A DNA stretch of 64,000 nucleotides from Gemmatimonadota bacterium (GTDB lineage: Bacteria > Gemmatimonadota > Gemmatimonadetes > Longimicrobiales > Gaopeijiaceae), in NCBI GenBank assembly GCA_022822325.1, contig JAJEBW010000024.1, forward strand, positions 1 to 64,000, written 5' to 3'. Positions within the stretch are counted from its first letter, which is position 1. The number at the start of each line of letters is the position of its first letter. Below are positions 8,628-17,591 of the stretch, piece by piece. The translations under genes and the position numbers were made by a program. Below the pieces are notes generated by a model. It worked only from the letters and a program-made list of their open reading frames with translations. It did not search any database and was not told where the DNA came from.

Positions 8628-9194
8628 ATGCCCCGTCCGCTTCCGCCCGCAGAGGAAGGTTTGCCCGATTCGGCTTCCGCGCCCCGCCGGAGCTTTCTGG
8701 CGGGAATCGCCGCGTTGGGGACGGGAGCGCTGGCCCTTCTCGCGCCGCTCTGGTCGGGGATCCGGGTGGCCCTGGCGCCGCTGGGACGGGCGCGCGAGGA
8801 TGCGGCGATGGTGCCGGTCGCGAAGCTGGCGGCGATCCCGGACGATGGCGTGCCGCGTCGGTTTCGGGTTGTGAAGGACCGGGTGGACGCCTGGAACACG
8901 CACCGCCGGTTGCCGGTGGGCGCGGTCTATCTGCGGCGGATGGGGGATTCGGTCGAGGCGCTGAATGTGGTCTGTCCGCACGCGGGTTGCTTCGTGAATG
9001 TGGCGGCGGACCGGTCGCGCTTCGTCTGTCCCTGCCACAAGAGCAGCTTCGATCTGAGCGGGGCGGTGAACGATCCGGCCAGCCCCAGCCCCCGCGACAT
9101 GGACCCGCTCGACGTCGAGATTCGGGGCGACGAGGTGTGGGTGCGCTTTCAGAACTTTCTGCCGGGGCGCGCCGAGCGGGAACCGGTGGCGTGA
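8628..9194 (+). CDS. Rieske [2Fe-2S] protein of a cytochrome bc/b6f-type complex
   Basis: 188 residues. An N-terminal RRSFLAGIAALGTGALALLAPL acts as a Tat-like signal anchor. The C-terminal Rieske domain has both cluster-binding boxes: CPHAGC (C-x-H-x2-C) and CPCHKS (C-x2-H) with Cys and His ligands intact. It would carry electrons from quinol at the cytochrome b Qo site to cytochrome c, on the outer face of the membrane. Its stop at 9194 is one base ahead of the GTG start of the cytochrome b-c fusion gene, so the two are co-translated subunits of one quinol-oxidising complex. Confidence 0.9.
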   Translation: MPRPLPPAEEGLPDSASAPRRSFLAGIAALGTGALALLAPLWSGIRVALAPLGRAREDAAMVPVAKLAAIPDDGVPRRFRVVKDRVDAWNTHRRLPVGAVYLRRMGDSVEALNVVCPHAGCFVNVAADRSRFVCPCHKSSFDLSGAVNDPASPSPRDMDPLDVEIRGDEVWVRFQNFLPGRAEREPVA

Positions 9195-9195
9195 A

Positions 9196-11055
9196 GTGAG
9201 CTTCGGCAAGGGGCGGGCGTTCGACTGGCTGGACGCGCGGACCGGCTACCGGGGTCTGCTGCGCGCGGCGTTGGTGGAGCCGATTCCCGGCGGCGCGAAG
9301 TGGAAGTATGTGTGGGGGAGCGCGCTGACCTTCGCGATTGCGGTTCAGTTCGTAACGGGGATCGCGCTGTGGGCTTCGTACAGCCCGAATGCGCAGGGGG
9401 CGTGGGAGAGCGTCTACTACATCGAGCATGTGATGGTCGGCGGATCGACGTTGCGCGGAATCCATCACTACATGGCGCACGCGACGATGGTTCTGCTCGT
9501 TCTTCACCTGATGCAGGTCGTGGTGGCCGGCGCCTACCGGGCCCCGCGCGAGGTCAACTTCTGGTTCGGGATCGCGTTGCTGCACATCGTGTTGGGGCTG
9601 TCGCTGACGGGGTACCTGCTGCCGTGGGACCAGAAGGGCTACTGGGCGACGAAGGTGGCGACGAGCATCGCGTCGATCACGCCGGTGGTCGGGCCGGAGC
9701 TGCAACGGGTGCTGATTGGCGGGGCGGACTACGGGCATCTGACGCTGACCCGGTTCTTTGCGCTCCATGCGGGGGTGCTCCCCGGCGCGCTGGTCGCGTT
9801 GATCGCGGGACATGTGTTTCTTTTTCGGCGGCATGGGGTGACGACGGGGGGATTGCGCAAAGGGGCGCGGACGCCGGAGGAGGAAGAGGACGGCCATCCC
9901 ACCCGGCCACCGCGCAGTCCCGACGGACAGTTCTGGCCCGATCAGGCCTTGCGCGACGCCGTCGCTTGCCTTGCGGTCATGGCGGCGGTCCTCTTCCTGG
10001 TCATGCGCAGCGGCGGCGCCCCCCTGGGAGCTCCGGCCGACGCGAGCGAACCCTATGCGGCCGCGCGTCCCGAGTGGTATTTCATGTTCCTCTTCCAGTG
10101 GCTGAAGTACTTCCCGGCCGGCGCTGAGGTCGTTGGCGCGATCGTGGTTCCGGGGGTCGTGGTCGCCCTGGTCGCGCTCATGCCCTTCGCCGGGCGCTGG
10201 CGGCTCGGCCACCGCTTCAACCTGGGCTTCACGGCGGCGCTCCTGGGCGGGATCGGGCTCCTCACCTGGCAGGCCTACGCCACCGACCGCGCCGATCCCG
10301 ATTTCGTGGCCGCCCAGCGCGCAGCCGATGCGGCCGCCGAACGCATTGTCGAACTCGCCGCGGCCCCCGATGGAATTCCTCCGGCCGGCGCCCTGGAGCT
10401 GTTGCGCAACGACCCCCTCACCCGCGGCCCCCTTCTCTTCGCCGACCGCTGCGCGAGCTGCCACAGCTACGATGGCCACGACGGCCTTGGCAACGAGCTC
10501 GCCGAGCCGCCCACCGCCCCCGATCTCCGGGGCTTCGCGAGTCGCGAGTGGCTGGCCGGGCTCCTGGATCCGGCGCAGGTGGCGACGCCCAGGTACTTTG
10601 GCGGCACCGAGTTCGCGGGTGGCCGGATGGTGCGGATGGTGCAGAGTCGCATCGCCGACTTCGACGACGAGGAGCGGGCGGCACTGGCCAGGCTGGTGAA
10701 GGCGCTCTCGGCGGAGGCCGCGCTTCCCGGCCAGGCGGCGGCGGAGACGGCCGATCGGGCGGAGATCGAAGAGGCGCGCGCTCTCCTGTCCTCCGAATCG
10801 ATGGGATGCACCGAGTGCCACGACTACCGCGGCGTCTTTGAGCAGCGGCTGGGTCCCGAGCTGACCGGGTACGGGTCGCGGGAATGGCTGGAAGCCTTCA
10901 TTCGCGATCCCTCGCACGCCCGCTTCTATGGCGAGCGCAATGACCGCATGCCCGCCTTCGGCCCCGACGGAATCCTGACCGACGAGGAGATCGGATTACT
11001 GGCGGACTGGCTGCGCGGGGACTGGTGGCGGGCGGAGGGGGAGTCGTCGCGGTAG
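9196..11055 (+). CDS. Cytochrome b fused to a diheme cytochrome c
   Basis: 619 residues from GTG 9196. Residues 1-210 form cytochrome b with four membrane helices. The haem ligands fit His90/His104 and His191/His206; the 15-residue spacing in the second pair is the b6 type. The next part is a subunit-IV-like region with a PEWYFMFLFQWLKY Qo motif and three further helices. The tail carries two CxxCH haem c sites, CASCH at 419-423 and CTECH at 538-542. Thus one polypeptide joins cytochrome b6, subunit IV and a diheme cytochrome c. With the Rieske protein it makes a compact quinol:electron-acceptor oxidoreductase. No separate cytochrome c1 or f gene is adjacent. Confidence 0.9.
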   Translation: MSFGKGRAFDWLDARTGYRGLLRAALVEPIPGGAKWKYVWGSALTFAIAVQFVTGIALWASYSPNAQGAWESVYYIEHVMVGGSTLRGIHHYMAHATMVLLVLHLMQVVVAGAYRAPREVNFWFGIALLHIVLGLSLTGYLLPWDQKGYWATKVATSIASITPVVGPELQRVLIGGADYGHLTLTRFFALHAGVLPGALVALIAGHVFLFRRHGVTTGGLRKGARTPEEEEDGHPTRPPRSPDGQFWPDQALRDAVACLAVMAAVLFLVMRSGGAPLGAPADASEPYAAARPEWYFMFLFQWLKYFPAGAEVVGAIVVPGVVVALVALMPFAGRWRLGHRFNLGFTAALLGGIGLLTWQAYATDRADPDFVAAQRAADAAAERIVELAAAPDGIPPAGALELLRNDPLTRGPLLFADRCASCHSYDGHDGLGNELAEPPTAPDLRGFASREWLAGLLDPAQVATPRYFGGTEFAGGRMVRMVQSRIADFDDEERAALARLVKALSAEAALPGQAAAETADRAEIEEARALLSSESMGCTECHDYRGVFEQRLGPELTGYGSREWLEAFIRDPSHARFYGERNDRMPAFGPDGILTDEEIGLLADWLRGDWWRAEGESSR

Positions 11056-11288
11056 ATGAATCCCGCTGGCCCGAAGGGTTGAGGACCGTCGCGCGATTCG
11101 GGCGAGGGGGCTGCGAACCCGGCGCCCTTTTTCCGGCGAAGCGAAGGTGGCCCCCGTTGGCCCGGGAGCGGGTGAGGCGAGCCGGAGACGGAGCCTTGAC
11201 GGCGCGCGGGCCGGGGCGTCATTTCCGGGAGCCCCCCAATGACCCGGAGCCCCCAATGACCCGGATTCCCCCGATCGCAGGCGTTCCC

Positions 11289-12482
11289 ATGACCCGTGCC
11301 CACCGCCAATCCTTCCGCGTGCTCTCCTGGGCCCTCCTCGCGGCCACCCTCGCCGCGCCTCCGGCCACCGCTCAGCCCACCATCTCCCGCACCGCCCCCG
11401 CCGATGCCGGGATGTCGGCGGGCGTTCTCGCCGGCGGGGTCGCGCTCTACGAGGAGGCGGTCGCCCGGGGCGATCTGGTCGGCGCGGTCCTGCTCGTGGC
11501 GCGAGAGGGCAAGGTCGTGCTGCACGAGGCGCTTGGCTGGCGCGACAAGGGGCGCGACCGTCCCATGGAGCCGAACACGATGTTCCGCATGGCGTCGAAC
11601 ACCAAGCCGGTCGTTGCGACGGGGGTCGCCATGCTGGTGGAGGAGGGCCGCCTCGCCTACGACGATCCCGTGCGCGATCACATGCCGTCGTGGGACAACT
11701 ACCGCGCGGGGTTCATCAACATCGGGCATCTGCTCTCGCATTCGAGCGGGTTGCGCATTCCCACCCTCTTCCTGCGGCCCTACATGGAGCCGAGCGCCGA
11801 GCACCCCGACGCGCCCACGCTTCAGCTCGAGGCGGCCCGCTTCGGCGCGGTCGGCGCCGAGGTCGCGCCGGGGGAGAGCTACAGCTACAACAATCCCGGC
11901 TTCAACACCCTGGGCGCGCTGATCGAGATGGCCGCCGAGGCGCCGCTGGACGCCTGGCTCGACCGCGAGCTCTACACGCCGCTCGGCATGCACGACAGCT
12001 ATCACCACGAAGTGAACGAGAAGCTCGACGGCAAACTTGACCGCATGTCGGTTGTGTACTATCAGCGAGACGATGCGGGGGAGTGGGCGCCGGGCTGGGC
12101 GCCGGGCGATCCGCCGCAGGTTCCCTTTGTGCGCGCCTCCGGGGGAATGATCTCAACCGCGGGGGATTATGTCATTTTCTGCCAGATGTTCCTGAATGGG
12201 GGCGTGTACGATGGTCGGCGCTATCTCTCGGAGGAATCGGTTGCGCTGATGACCTCGCCGAAGATTCGCATCAATCCGGGGTCGGATGGGCCGGCGAGCC
12301 ACTACGGCTACGGCTGGAGGATCGGCGAGGACGGGGTGTATTCGCACAGCGGATCGGATGGCACGAATGCCTTTGTGGATCCGAACCGCGACCTGATCGT
12401 TCTGGTCTTCACGCAGACGCCGAATGGGCGAAATCCGGTGCGGCGCTTTCTGGAAATCGTGAATCTCGCGGTGGAGGGGTGA
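11289..12482 (+). CDS. Secreted serine hydrolase, class C beta-lactamase/DD-peptidase family
   Basis: 397 residues from ATG 11289, chosen because it starts a standard signal peptide (LSWALLAATLAAPPATAQ). In-frame ATG 11256 is possible. The SxxK motif is S103-N-T-K106 with Ser103 as nucleophile. YSYNNPG gives the Tyr-x-Asn motif, and HSGSDGTNAF fills the place of the KTG box. The family (Pfam Beta-lactamase) includes esterases, D-aminopeptidases and penicillin-binding hydrolases, so resistance should not be assumed. A 233-bp GC-rich gap with no gene separates it from the cytochrome gene. Confidence 0.85.
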   Translation: MTRAHRQSFRVLSWALLAATLAAPPATAQPTISRTAPADAGMSAGVLAGGVALYEEAVARGDLVGAVLLVAREGKVVLHEALGWRDKGRDRPMEPNTMFRMASNTKPVVATGVAMLVEEGRLAYDDPVRDHMPSWDNYRAGFINIGHLLSHSSGLRIPTLFLRPYMEPSAEHPDAPTLQLEAARFGAVGAEVAPGESYSYNNPGFNTLGALIEMAAEAPLDAWLDRELYTPLGMHDSYHHEVNEKLDGKLDRMSVVYYQRDDAGEWAPGWAPGDPPQVPFVRASGGMISTAGDYVIFCQMFLNGGVYDGRRYLSEESVALMTSPKIRINPGSDGPASHYGYGWRIGEDGVYSHSGSDGTNAFVDPNRDLIVLVFTQTPNGRNPVRRFLEIVNLAVEG

Positions 12483-12514
12483 GGCCGGCCGCGGACGGCG
12501 GAAAAGAGAGGAGA

Positions 12515-12690
12515 GGGGGTGCGCGCGCACCTGCCTGATCCGGCCGCCATTGGAGCCGGCCCGCGCAGGGGCCGGAACCGCGTTGTTGGGCGCCGTCACG
12601 CCGGATGGAAAGAGACGAACACCCCACCCCGGCCCCTGCGCGGGCCGGCCCGGGCGCTTGCCGTGCGATGAGGGTGCGCGCGCAACCCCC
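12515..12690. repeat. Inverted pair of the dispersed repeat between convergent genes
   Basis: Two copies of the repeat seen at 8487-8546 face each other here. The left arm at 12555-12575 and the right arm at 12629-12649 are perfect 21-bp reverse complements (GCCGGCCCGCGCA...GGCCGG). The similarity continues outward to the GTGCGCGCGCAC block at about 12520 and the GCGCGCGCAACCCC block ending at 12690. The pair lies between the convergent hydrolase and metallo-hydrolase genes, where a hairpin could end transcription from both sides. Confidence 0.65.
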
Positions 12691-12750
12691 TTCGTGCACT
12701 GAACGAATGCACCCATTTCGCTGCCCGGAATTTGCGAAATCGTCCGCCGT

Positions 12751-13683
12751 TCAGCTTCCCCGCTTTCGCCAATACCGCGCCAGCCCCCACCACGAGTCGG
12801 GAAATCCCGACGCGACCGCGTAACTCCGCGCGGTGTCCGCGGCCAGATTGCCCAGCCGGGAGCGCACCCACGCGGCGAAGGCCTCCGCACGTTCGGCGTC
12901 GTTGGCGAAGTCCTTGCGGGCGAGCGAGTTGCGCACCCACGCAGCCCAGTTGTCCAGCTCGCTGCCCAGCGCGGCGAAGTGATCGGGGAGATCGCTGTAG
13001 GGGCCGAAGTGCGTCGCGACGATCCGCTCCGGGCGCCAGGCCATCACCCGCTTCATGCTGGCCTTCCACAGCGCCACATCGATGTCCGGCGGGGGCGTCA
13101 CCGGCAGCGTCGGCCCCTCTCCGATCCGGATTCCACCCACATCGCCCACCCAGGCCGTGCCGGTTGCGGCCTCGTGGTAGGCGACGTGGTGGCGGGCGTG
13201 TCCCGGAAGCCAGGCGACCTGGAGGCGGCGTCCGCCGATACCGAGAAGCGCGCCCTCGTCCACCTCAACGAGCGCGTTGGGCGCCACCGGAAGAAAACGG
13301 CCCCAGAGGGTGTCCATCGCGTCGCCGTAGATGCGGCCGGCCGAGGCGAGGAGCCGCGACGGATCGATCATGTGGGGGGCCCCGACCGAATGCACATAGG
13401 CCGAGGCGCCGGGCGCTTCCCGCAGAATGGCGCCGGTGGCGGTGGCGTGGTCGAGGTGGATATGGGTGAGGAGGATGGCGCGGGTGTCGCGCAGAGTGTG
13501 GCCGAGCGCCTCCAGTCCCGCGCGCAGCGACGGCAAACGCGCCTCGGGGCCCGGATCGACCAGGGCGATCCCGCCGTGCGGAAGCGCCAGAACACCGACC
13601 CCGATGATCGCGGGGTGGCCCTGGTGGTGGAGATCGATGATGGTGGCGCCGCCGCCGATCCTGTGAATGGCGAAGGCGCTCAA
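12751..13683 (-). CDS. MBL-fold metallo-hydrolase
   Basis: 310 residues. The TTG start at 13683 overlaps the stop of the upstream peptidase gene as TTGA, so the pair is translationally coupled. Metal ligands are clear: THIHLDH (His74, His76, Asp78, His79), then a WLPGHARHH region and THFGPY supplying later ligands. The fold hydrolyses esters, thioesters, lactams or lactones with one or two Zn or Fe ions. No signal peptide is evident, so it is probably cytoplasmic. Its C-terminus ends 60 bp after the intergenic inverted repeat. Substrate is not deducible; a partner role in peptide or lactam breakdown with the S9 peptidase is a guess from the operon. Confidence 0.85.
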   Translation of the reverse strand: MSAFAIHRIGGGATIIDLHHQGHPAIIGVGVLALPHGGIALVDPGPEARLPSLRAGLEALGHTLRDTRAILLTHIHLDHATATGAILREAPGASAYVHSVGAPHMIDPSRLLASAGRIYGDAMDTLWGRFLPVAPNALVEVDEGALLGIGGRRLQVAWLPGHARHHVAYHEAATGTAWVGDVGGIRIGEGPTLPVTPPPDIDVALWKASMKRVMAWRPERIVATHFGPYSDLPDHFAALGSELDNWAAWVRNSLARKDFANDAERAEAFAAWVRSRLGNLAADTARSYAVASGFPDSWWGLARYWRKRGS

Positions 13684-15761
13684 CGCAAGCCCCCCCGGTC
13701 GCCGTCCTGGTCGGTCATCGGGCCGCGATGCGTTCCCCACTTCTCGAACCACTTGCGCAGGTACAGTTGGGTGCGGAGGAAGTTCGAGGGACGCCGGCTG
13801 GTTCCATGCCATTCGCCCTGAAAGCGGATCATCACCGTGGGCACGCCCAGGTATTGCAGCGCCTGGTACATTTCTTCGGTCTGCGGCATCGGCGTGCGGA
13901 TGTCCATCTCGCCGGTCAGGAACATGGTCGGGGTGGTGACGTTGCCGACATAAAAGATGGATGAGCGGTCGATCCACTCGGCGGGATCCTCCCAGAAGGG
14001 TTTCTCGAAGGTGCGCATGTAGCTGATCGCATCGGAGGTGCCCATGGCCGAGATCCAGTTGACGATGGGGCAGTTGGCCGAGGCGGCGCGGAAGCGATCG
14101 GTGTTGCCGACGATGTAGCTGGTGAGGATGCCGCCGCCGGAGCAGCCGTAGACGAAAAGATTGTTCTCGTCGACATAGCCGCGCGCAAGCATCTCGTCGA
14201 CCCCCTTCATGAGGTCGGGAACGTCGGCGCCGGGGTAGTCGTGATTGATGGCGTTGGCGAATTCGGTGCCGTACCCTGTCGAGCCGCGGGGGTTGGTGTA
14301 GAGGACGACATAGTCGTTGGCGGCGTGTTCCTGGAAGGCGAAGTTGAAGCCGCCGTTGTACATGGCGTGGGGTCCGCCATGAATCGCCAGCATCAGGGGG
14401 TACTTGCGCGACGGATCGAAGTCGGGGGGTTTGACGATCCATCCCTGGATCTGGAAGTCGTCGGTCGATTCGTACCGGATCTCCTCGACCTCGCCGAGTT
14501 GCACATCGCCCAGCACATCGGCGTTGACCTCGGTGAGGCGCGTGACGGCCTCGGGGTGGGTCAGGTTGAAGCGGTAGATGTCGCCGGGTTCGTGCGCGCT
14601 CGAAATCGTGCCGACCGCCACGCCGTCGTCGGAGAAGGACGACATCGCGAAGAGCCAGTCGTTCGACGTGAGCATGCTCACGCCCCCCTGCAGCGACGCG
14701 AAGTGAAGCTGGCGGTAGCCGTCGCGGCTGACATTGAAGTAGAGGCCGCCGCCGTCGGGCGCCCAGGTCATCGGTCCCACTTGGCGGTCGTAGCCCTCCG
14801 AAATCACCCGGGAACTTGATCCGTCGCGGTTCATGACATGGATCCTGACGTTTCGGTAGGTGTCGTCGTGGGCGTCGATCCCCGTGTAGGCGATCAGCGA
14901 GCCATCGGGGGAGGGGACGGGATTGCCGTCGGGGCCCCGCCGGCCGGTGAGTTGCCGGATCTCGCCGTCGGCCACCGAAACCGCGTAGATCTCGCTCTCC
15001 TGCCAGTGCTCGGGGCGGTGCGCGTCGGCGTCGCGGAACGACGTGAAGTAGATCTCGCTTCCGTCCGGGCTCCATTGGACTCCGGAGTGGTTCCAGTCGC
15101 CGCCGGTGAGCTGCCGGGGGGTGCCGCCCGCCGCCGGAACGACGAAGATGTGGGTCCAGCCGGTGTCGACGTAGCCGGTGCCGTCGCGCTTGTACGCGGC
15201 GCGCTCGACCACCTTGGGCTCCCGTTCCCACTGGGCGCCCGCGGGCCGGTCGGGAAGGCTGACCCCGGCGAAGTCGGCCCGGTCATCGACGCGGCTGGTG
15301 AATGCGATCCACTCGCCGTCGGGGGACCAGCGGGGATTGGATGGACCGTTTTCCAGGCGCGTGATCTGGGTGGAGAGTCCCTCGGCGTCCATCCACCGCA
15401 CGAAGAGCTGCGAGCCGCGGGGGTCGCCGGGTGCGGTGTAGAGGATGCGCGTGCCGTCGGGAGACCATGCGCCGCCGCCGCCGTCGACGAGGTGCCGCTT
15501 GCGGGAGCCGTCCGCGTTCATCATCCACAGCGACGACTCGCGGCGATCGTTGACATCGTCGATCCGGCCCCGCGTGTAGACGATGCGGGAGCCGTCGGGC
15601 GAGATCTGCGGGTTCGACACCGACTCGATCTCCAGGTACCGCTCCAGCGCGAGGCGTGGCTGGGCGGTGGCGGGTGGGGCAAGCGTGGCCGCGACGGCCA
15701 GAGCGGCGAGGGCGACGAGGGTGGTGGTGGGGTGGGGAGGGGGGGTGGGGGGGTGGGTCAT
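13680..15761 (-). CDS. Secreted S9-family prolyl oligopeptidase/acylaminoacyl peptidase
   Basis: 693 residues with an Ala-rich signal peptide ending near PPATAQ. The N-terminal half has WD40-like PD40 blades (ISPDGSRIVYTRG, WSPDGTRILYT, WSPDGEWIAFT). The C-terminal half is the alpha/beta hydrolase. The nucleophile Ser sits in YGCSGGGILTS, Asp in LTGEMDIRTPM and His in GEWHGTSR. Such enzymes cut short peptides in the periplasm or outside the cell. It is the first gene of a pair with the MBL hydrolase. It resembles the partial S9 gene at 62923, both opening with a Val/Glu-x-x-SNPQISPDG-like blade. Confidence 0.9.
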   Translation of the reverse strand: MTHPPTPPPHPTTTLVALAALAVAATLAPPATAQPRLALERYLEIESVSNPQISPDGSRIVYTRGRIDDVNDRRESSLWMMNADGSRKRHLVDGGGGAWSPDGTRILYTAPGDPRGSQLFVRWMDAEGLSTQITRLENGPSNPRWSPDGEWIAFTSRVDDRADFAGVSLPDRPAGAQWEREPKVVERAAYKRDGTGYVDTGWTHIFVVPAAGGTPRQLTGGDWNHSGVQWSPDGSEIYFTSFRDADAHRPEHWQESEIYAVSVADGEIRQLTGRRGPDGNPVPSPDGSLIAYTGIDAHDDTYRNVRIHVMNRDGSSSRVISEGYDRQVGPMTWAPDGGGLYFNVSRDGYRQLHFASLQGGVSMLTSNDWLFAMSSFSDDGVAVGTISSAHEPGDIYRFNLTHPEAVTRLTEVNADVLGDVQLGEVEEIRYESTDDFQIQGWIVKPPDFDPSRKYPLMLAIHGGPHAMYNGGFNFAFQEHAANDYVVLYTNPRGSTGYGTEFANAINHDYPGADVPDLMKGVDEMLARGYVDENNLFVYGCSGGGILTSYIVGNTDRFRAASANCPIVNWISAMGTSDAISYMRTFEKPFWEDPAEWIDRSSIFYVGNVTTPTMFLTGEMDIRTPMPQTEEMYQALQYLGVPTVMIRFQGEWHGTSRRPSNFLRTQLYLRKWFEKWGTHRGPMTDQDGDRGGLR

Positions 15762-16501
15762 CGGGCGGCTCCCGCAAAAGGATCTGGATGTGGGCGGAAC
15801 TGCGTACAGGCGAATTGGAATCGAGGGACAGGTGGATGGAATCGAGAAATGCAGCCGCGACGCCGGGGCGGTGAGAATGTCGTTGTTCGGCTACCCCGGC
15901 AATCTCTGGATCGTGGCCGGCAAACCGAGCCCGATCGCCATCGTCGTTCCCAGGCGAATTGTCATGCGATGCTGGAGTTCGGCAGTGTGTCGAATCCCAT
16001 CATGCCTCCAATAGTGTGGCGTTGCGAACGCGACCGCCAGCCCCCTCCTCATGCCCCGAGCCCCTCCTCTACGAGAACTGCGATCAGTGACGCCAACGCG
16101 ATCGGTCAATTGAATGGGCGCATTCATGGCCAAATCGGCCAACTTCCGGATAAGTATTTGTAGTATCGTGTGTTACGAGAGACGCTGCGTTCGGTATTTC
16201 CCAAGCAGTTCCCAACCGGCTCGACGGCCGACAGTCCGGTGGGCGCGGCAAGTCGGCGGCCGGGGCTCATCCCGGGCCGGCAACAGGTGTGGGTGGCAAG
16301 CATCGTGCAGGCGACCGCAAGCAGGCGGTCCGCAACCGAGCGGGGGGCGGCTGAGTCGGTTCCGACGCGCGCATCGCGCATTTGATTGTCGCACGCGGCA
16401 GGGTTAGCTTTGCTGCAGTTCCCCAGGGAGATCCCGCAGTCCCCGGGAGATGAAATGGTTCCCATTCTCGCGCTGTCGGCTGTGGCCCGAGTGAGGTGGT
16501 G
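15762..16501. other. 740-bp intergenic region
   Basis: This lies between two divergent genes. I found no convincing protein, RNA gene or repeat. It has AT-richer patches around 16147-16180 (GATAAGTATTTGTAGTATCG) that could hold a promoter, and a GAGG just ahead of ATG 16502. Open frames crossing it are overlaps of neighbouring genes. Confidence 0.4.
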
Positions 16502-17404
16502 ATGGACAACGTCCGAAATGCACGCTGGCGCGGGGCGCTGCTCTGGGTGGGCGCGTTCCTGATCATGGCGGGGGCCGCGATCTACCAGCGCCGCACCGGT
16601 CCCACCTATCCGCTGCGCGGCGAGGTCACCGTGGGCGCCGATGCGTACCGCTACGAACTGGTGCGCAGCCAGGAGACCACCGAGCGCGCGCGCGTTGCGT
16701 TGCCTCGACCGGGTGCGGACGCCACCGGTACGATGACCTACCGGCGCTACCCCACCAGCGACGACTTCACCACGGTCGAGATGGCGATGGAGGAGGGGGA
16801 AGACGGCCCGGAGTTGGCGGCGCACCTCCCCATCCAGCCCGCGGCCGGAAAGATGGAGTACTACGTGGAGCTGGAGACGGCGGACGGCGGCGTGCGCATT
16901 CCCGCCGAGCAGGGCGGCGACGCCAACATCATCCTGCGCTACAAGGACCCGGTTCCGGCCCCGCTGCTGATCGCGCATGTGGTGGCCATGTTTTTCACCG
17001 TGCTGATCGGGATGCGGACCGGCCTGGGGGCGCTGTTCGCGCCGGGCAACCTGCGGGCGCTGGTCTGGGTGACTCTGATCGGGATGACGGTGGGTGGCCT
17101 GGTGCTCGGCCCCTTCGTCCAGAACTACGCCTTCGGCGCGTACTGGACCGGCTTCCCCTGGGGCTACGACCTGACCGACAACAAGCTGCTCATCATGTGG
17201 GTCGTGTGGGTGTTCGCGGCGCTTGCGCTGGGCATGAAGCCGAAGCGGAGAGCCGGGCCGGGTCGCGTGACCGTGGGCGTCGCCGCGCTCGCCATGACGG
17301 TGGTGTACCTGATCCCGCACAGCATGCGCGGCAGCGAGCTGGACTTCGCGGCGGTAGACGCGGGCGTGCCCGCCGAGGAGGCCGTCGGGACCGGCCGCAA
17401 CTAG
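16502..17404 (+). CDS. Membrane protein of unknown function
   Basis: 300 residues from ATG 16502, which has GAGG six bases upstream; GTG 16496 is the in-frame alternative. One N-terminal helix (about 11-29) is followed by roughly 120 periplasmic residues rich in beta-strand (YPLRGEVTVG... YYVELETADGG). Four membrane helices then fill residues 155-285, with a charged KPKRR loop. No haem, metal or enzyme motif is visible. The fold order, with an Ig-like outer domain and a four-helix bundle, hints at a membrane-anchored binding or assembly factor, but I do not recognise the family. The next gene is also a small membrane protein. Confidence 0.65.
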   Translation: MDNVRNARWRGALLWVGAFLIMAGAAIYQRRTGPTYPLRGEVTVGADAYRYELVRSQETTERARVALPRPGADATGTMTYRRYPTSDDFTTVEMAMEEGEDGPELAAHLPIQPAAGKMEYYVELETADGGVRIPAEQGGDANIILRYKDPVPAPLLIAHVVAMFFTVLIGMRTGLGALFAPGNLRALVWVTLIGMTVGGLVLGPFVQNYAFGAYWTGFPWGYDLTDNKLLIMWVVWVFAALALGMKPKRRAGPGRVTVGVAALAMTVVYLIPHSMRGSELDFAAVDAGVPAEEAVGTGRN

Positions 17405-17576
17405 GCAGCCCGTGGACAAACTCCCCCCGGCATTCGAGCGGCGATGCATCCGCGCTGGCACGCTTCGCTCTGCGTTGCCCTTCGGCCCAATAGCTGTGCC
17501 ATTAGGCCTTCAGGGCGCCTTGCCAGCCCGGCGCCTCGCCGCTCTCGGTGCTCGGGCGGATTCATCCACGGACTGC
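17405..17576. repeat. 172-bp imperfect palindrome (long-hairpin/MITE-like element)
   Basis: It starts at the base after a stop codon. The outer ends are inverted repeats: GCAGCCCGTGGACAAACTCC at the left and, reversed, GCAGTCCGTGGATGAATCCG at the right, about 19 of 27 matching. Further inward, GAGCGGCGA..GCTGGCA also recurs in inverted form, so most of the element can fold on itself around about 17490. It codes for nothing recognisable. A non-autonomous mobile element or an attenuator are both possible. Confidence 0.55.
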
Positions 17577-17591
17577 TAGCCCGGTTCCATC

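Noticed and set aside
5877-9209. Minus-strand open frame of about 1110 codons over the amidase and Rieske genes
   Set aside because: Low-complexity Arg/Gly/Pro composition, no motif, and crosses several clear plus-strand genes.
11289-12482. Antibiotic-resistance beta-lactamase
   Set aside because: The serine hydrolase family is broad, and the gene lacks a resistance context; the motifs do not define lactamase activity.
12751-15231. Single 826-residue minus-strand protein
   Set aside because: Only the last 310 residues are real (MBL hydrolase). The rest is another frame of the S9 peptidase gene; the TTGA overlap marks the true start.
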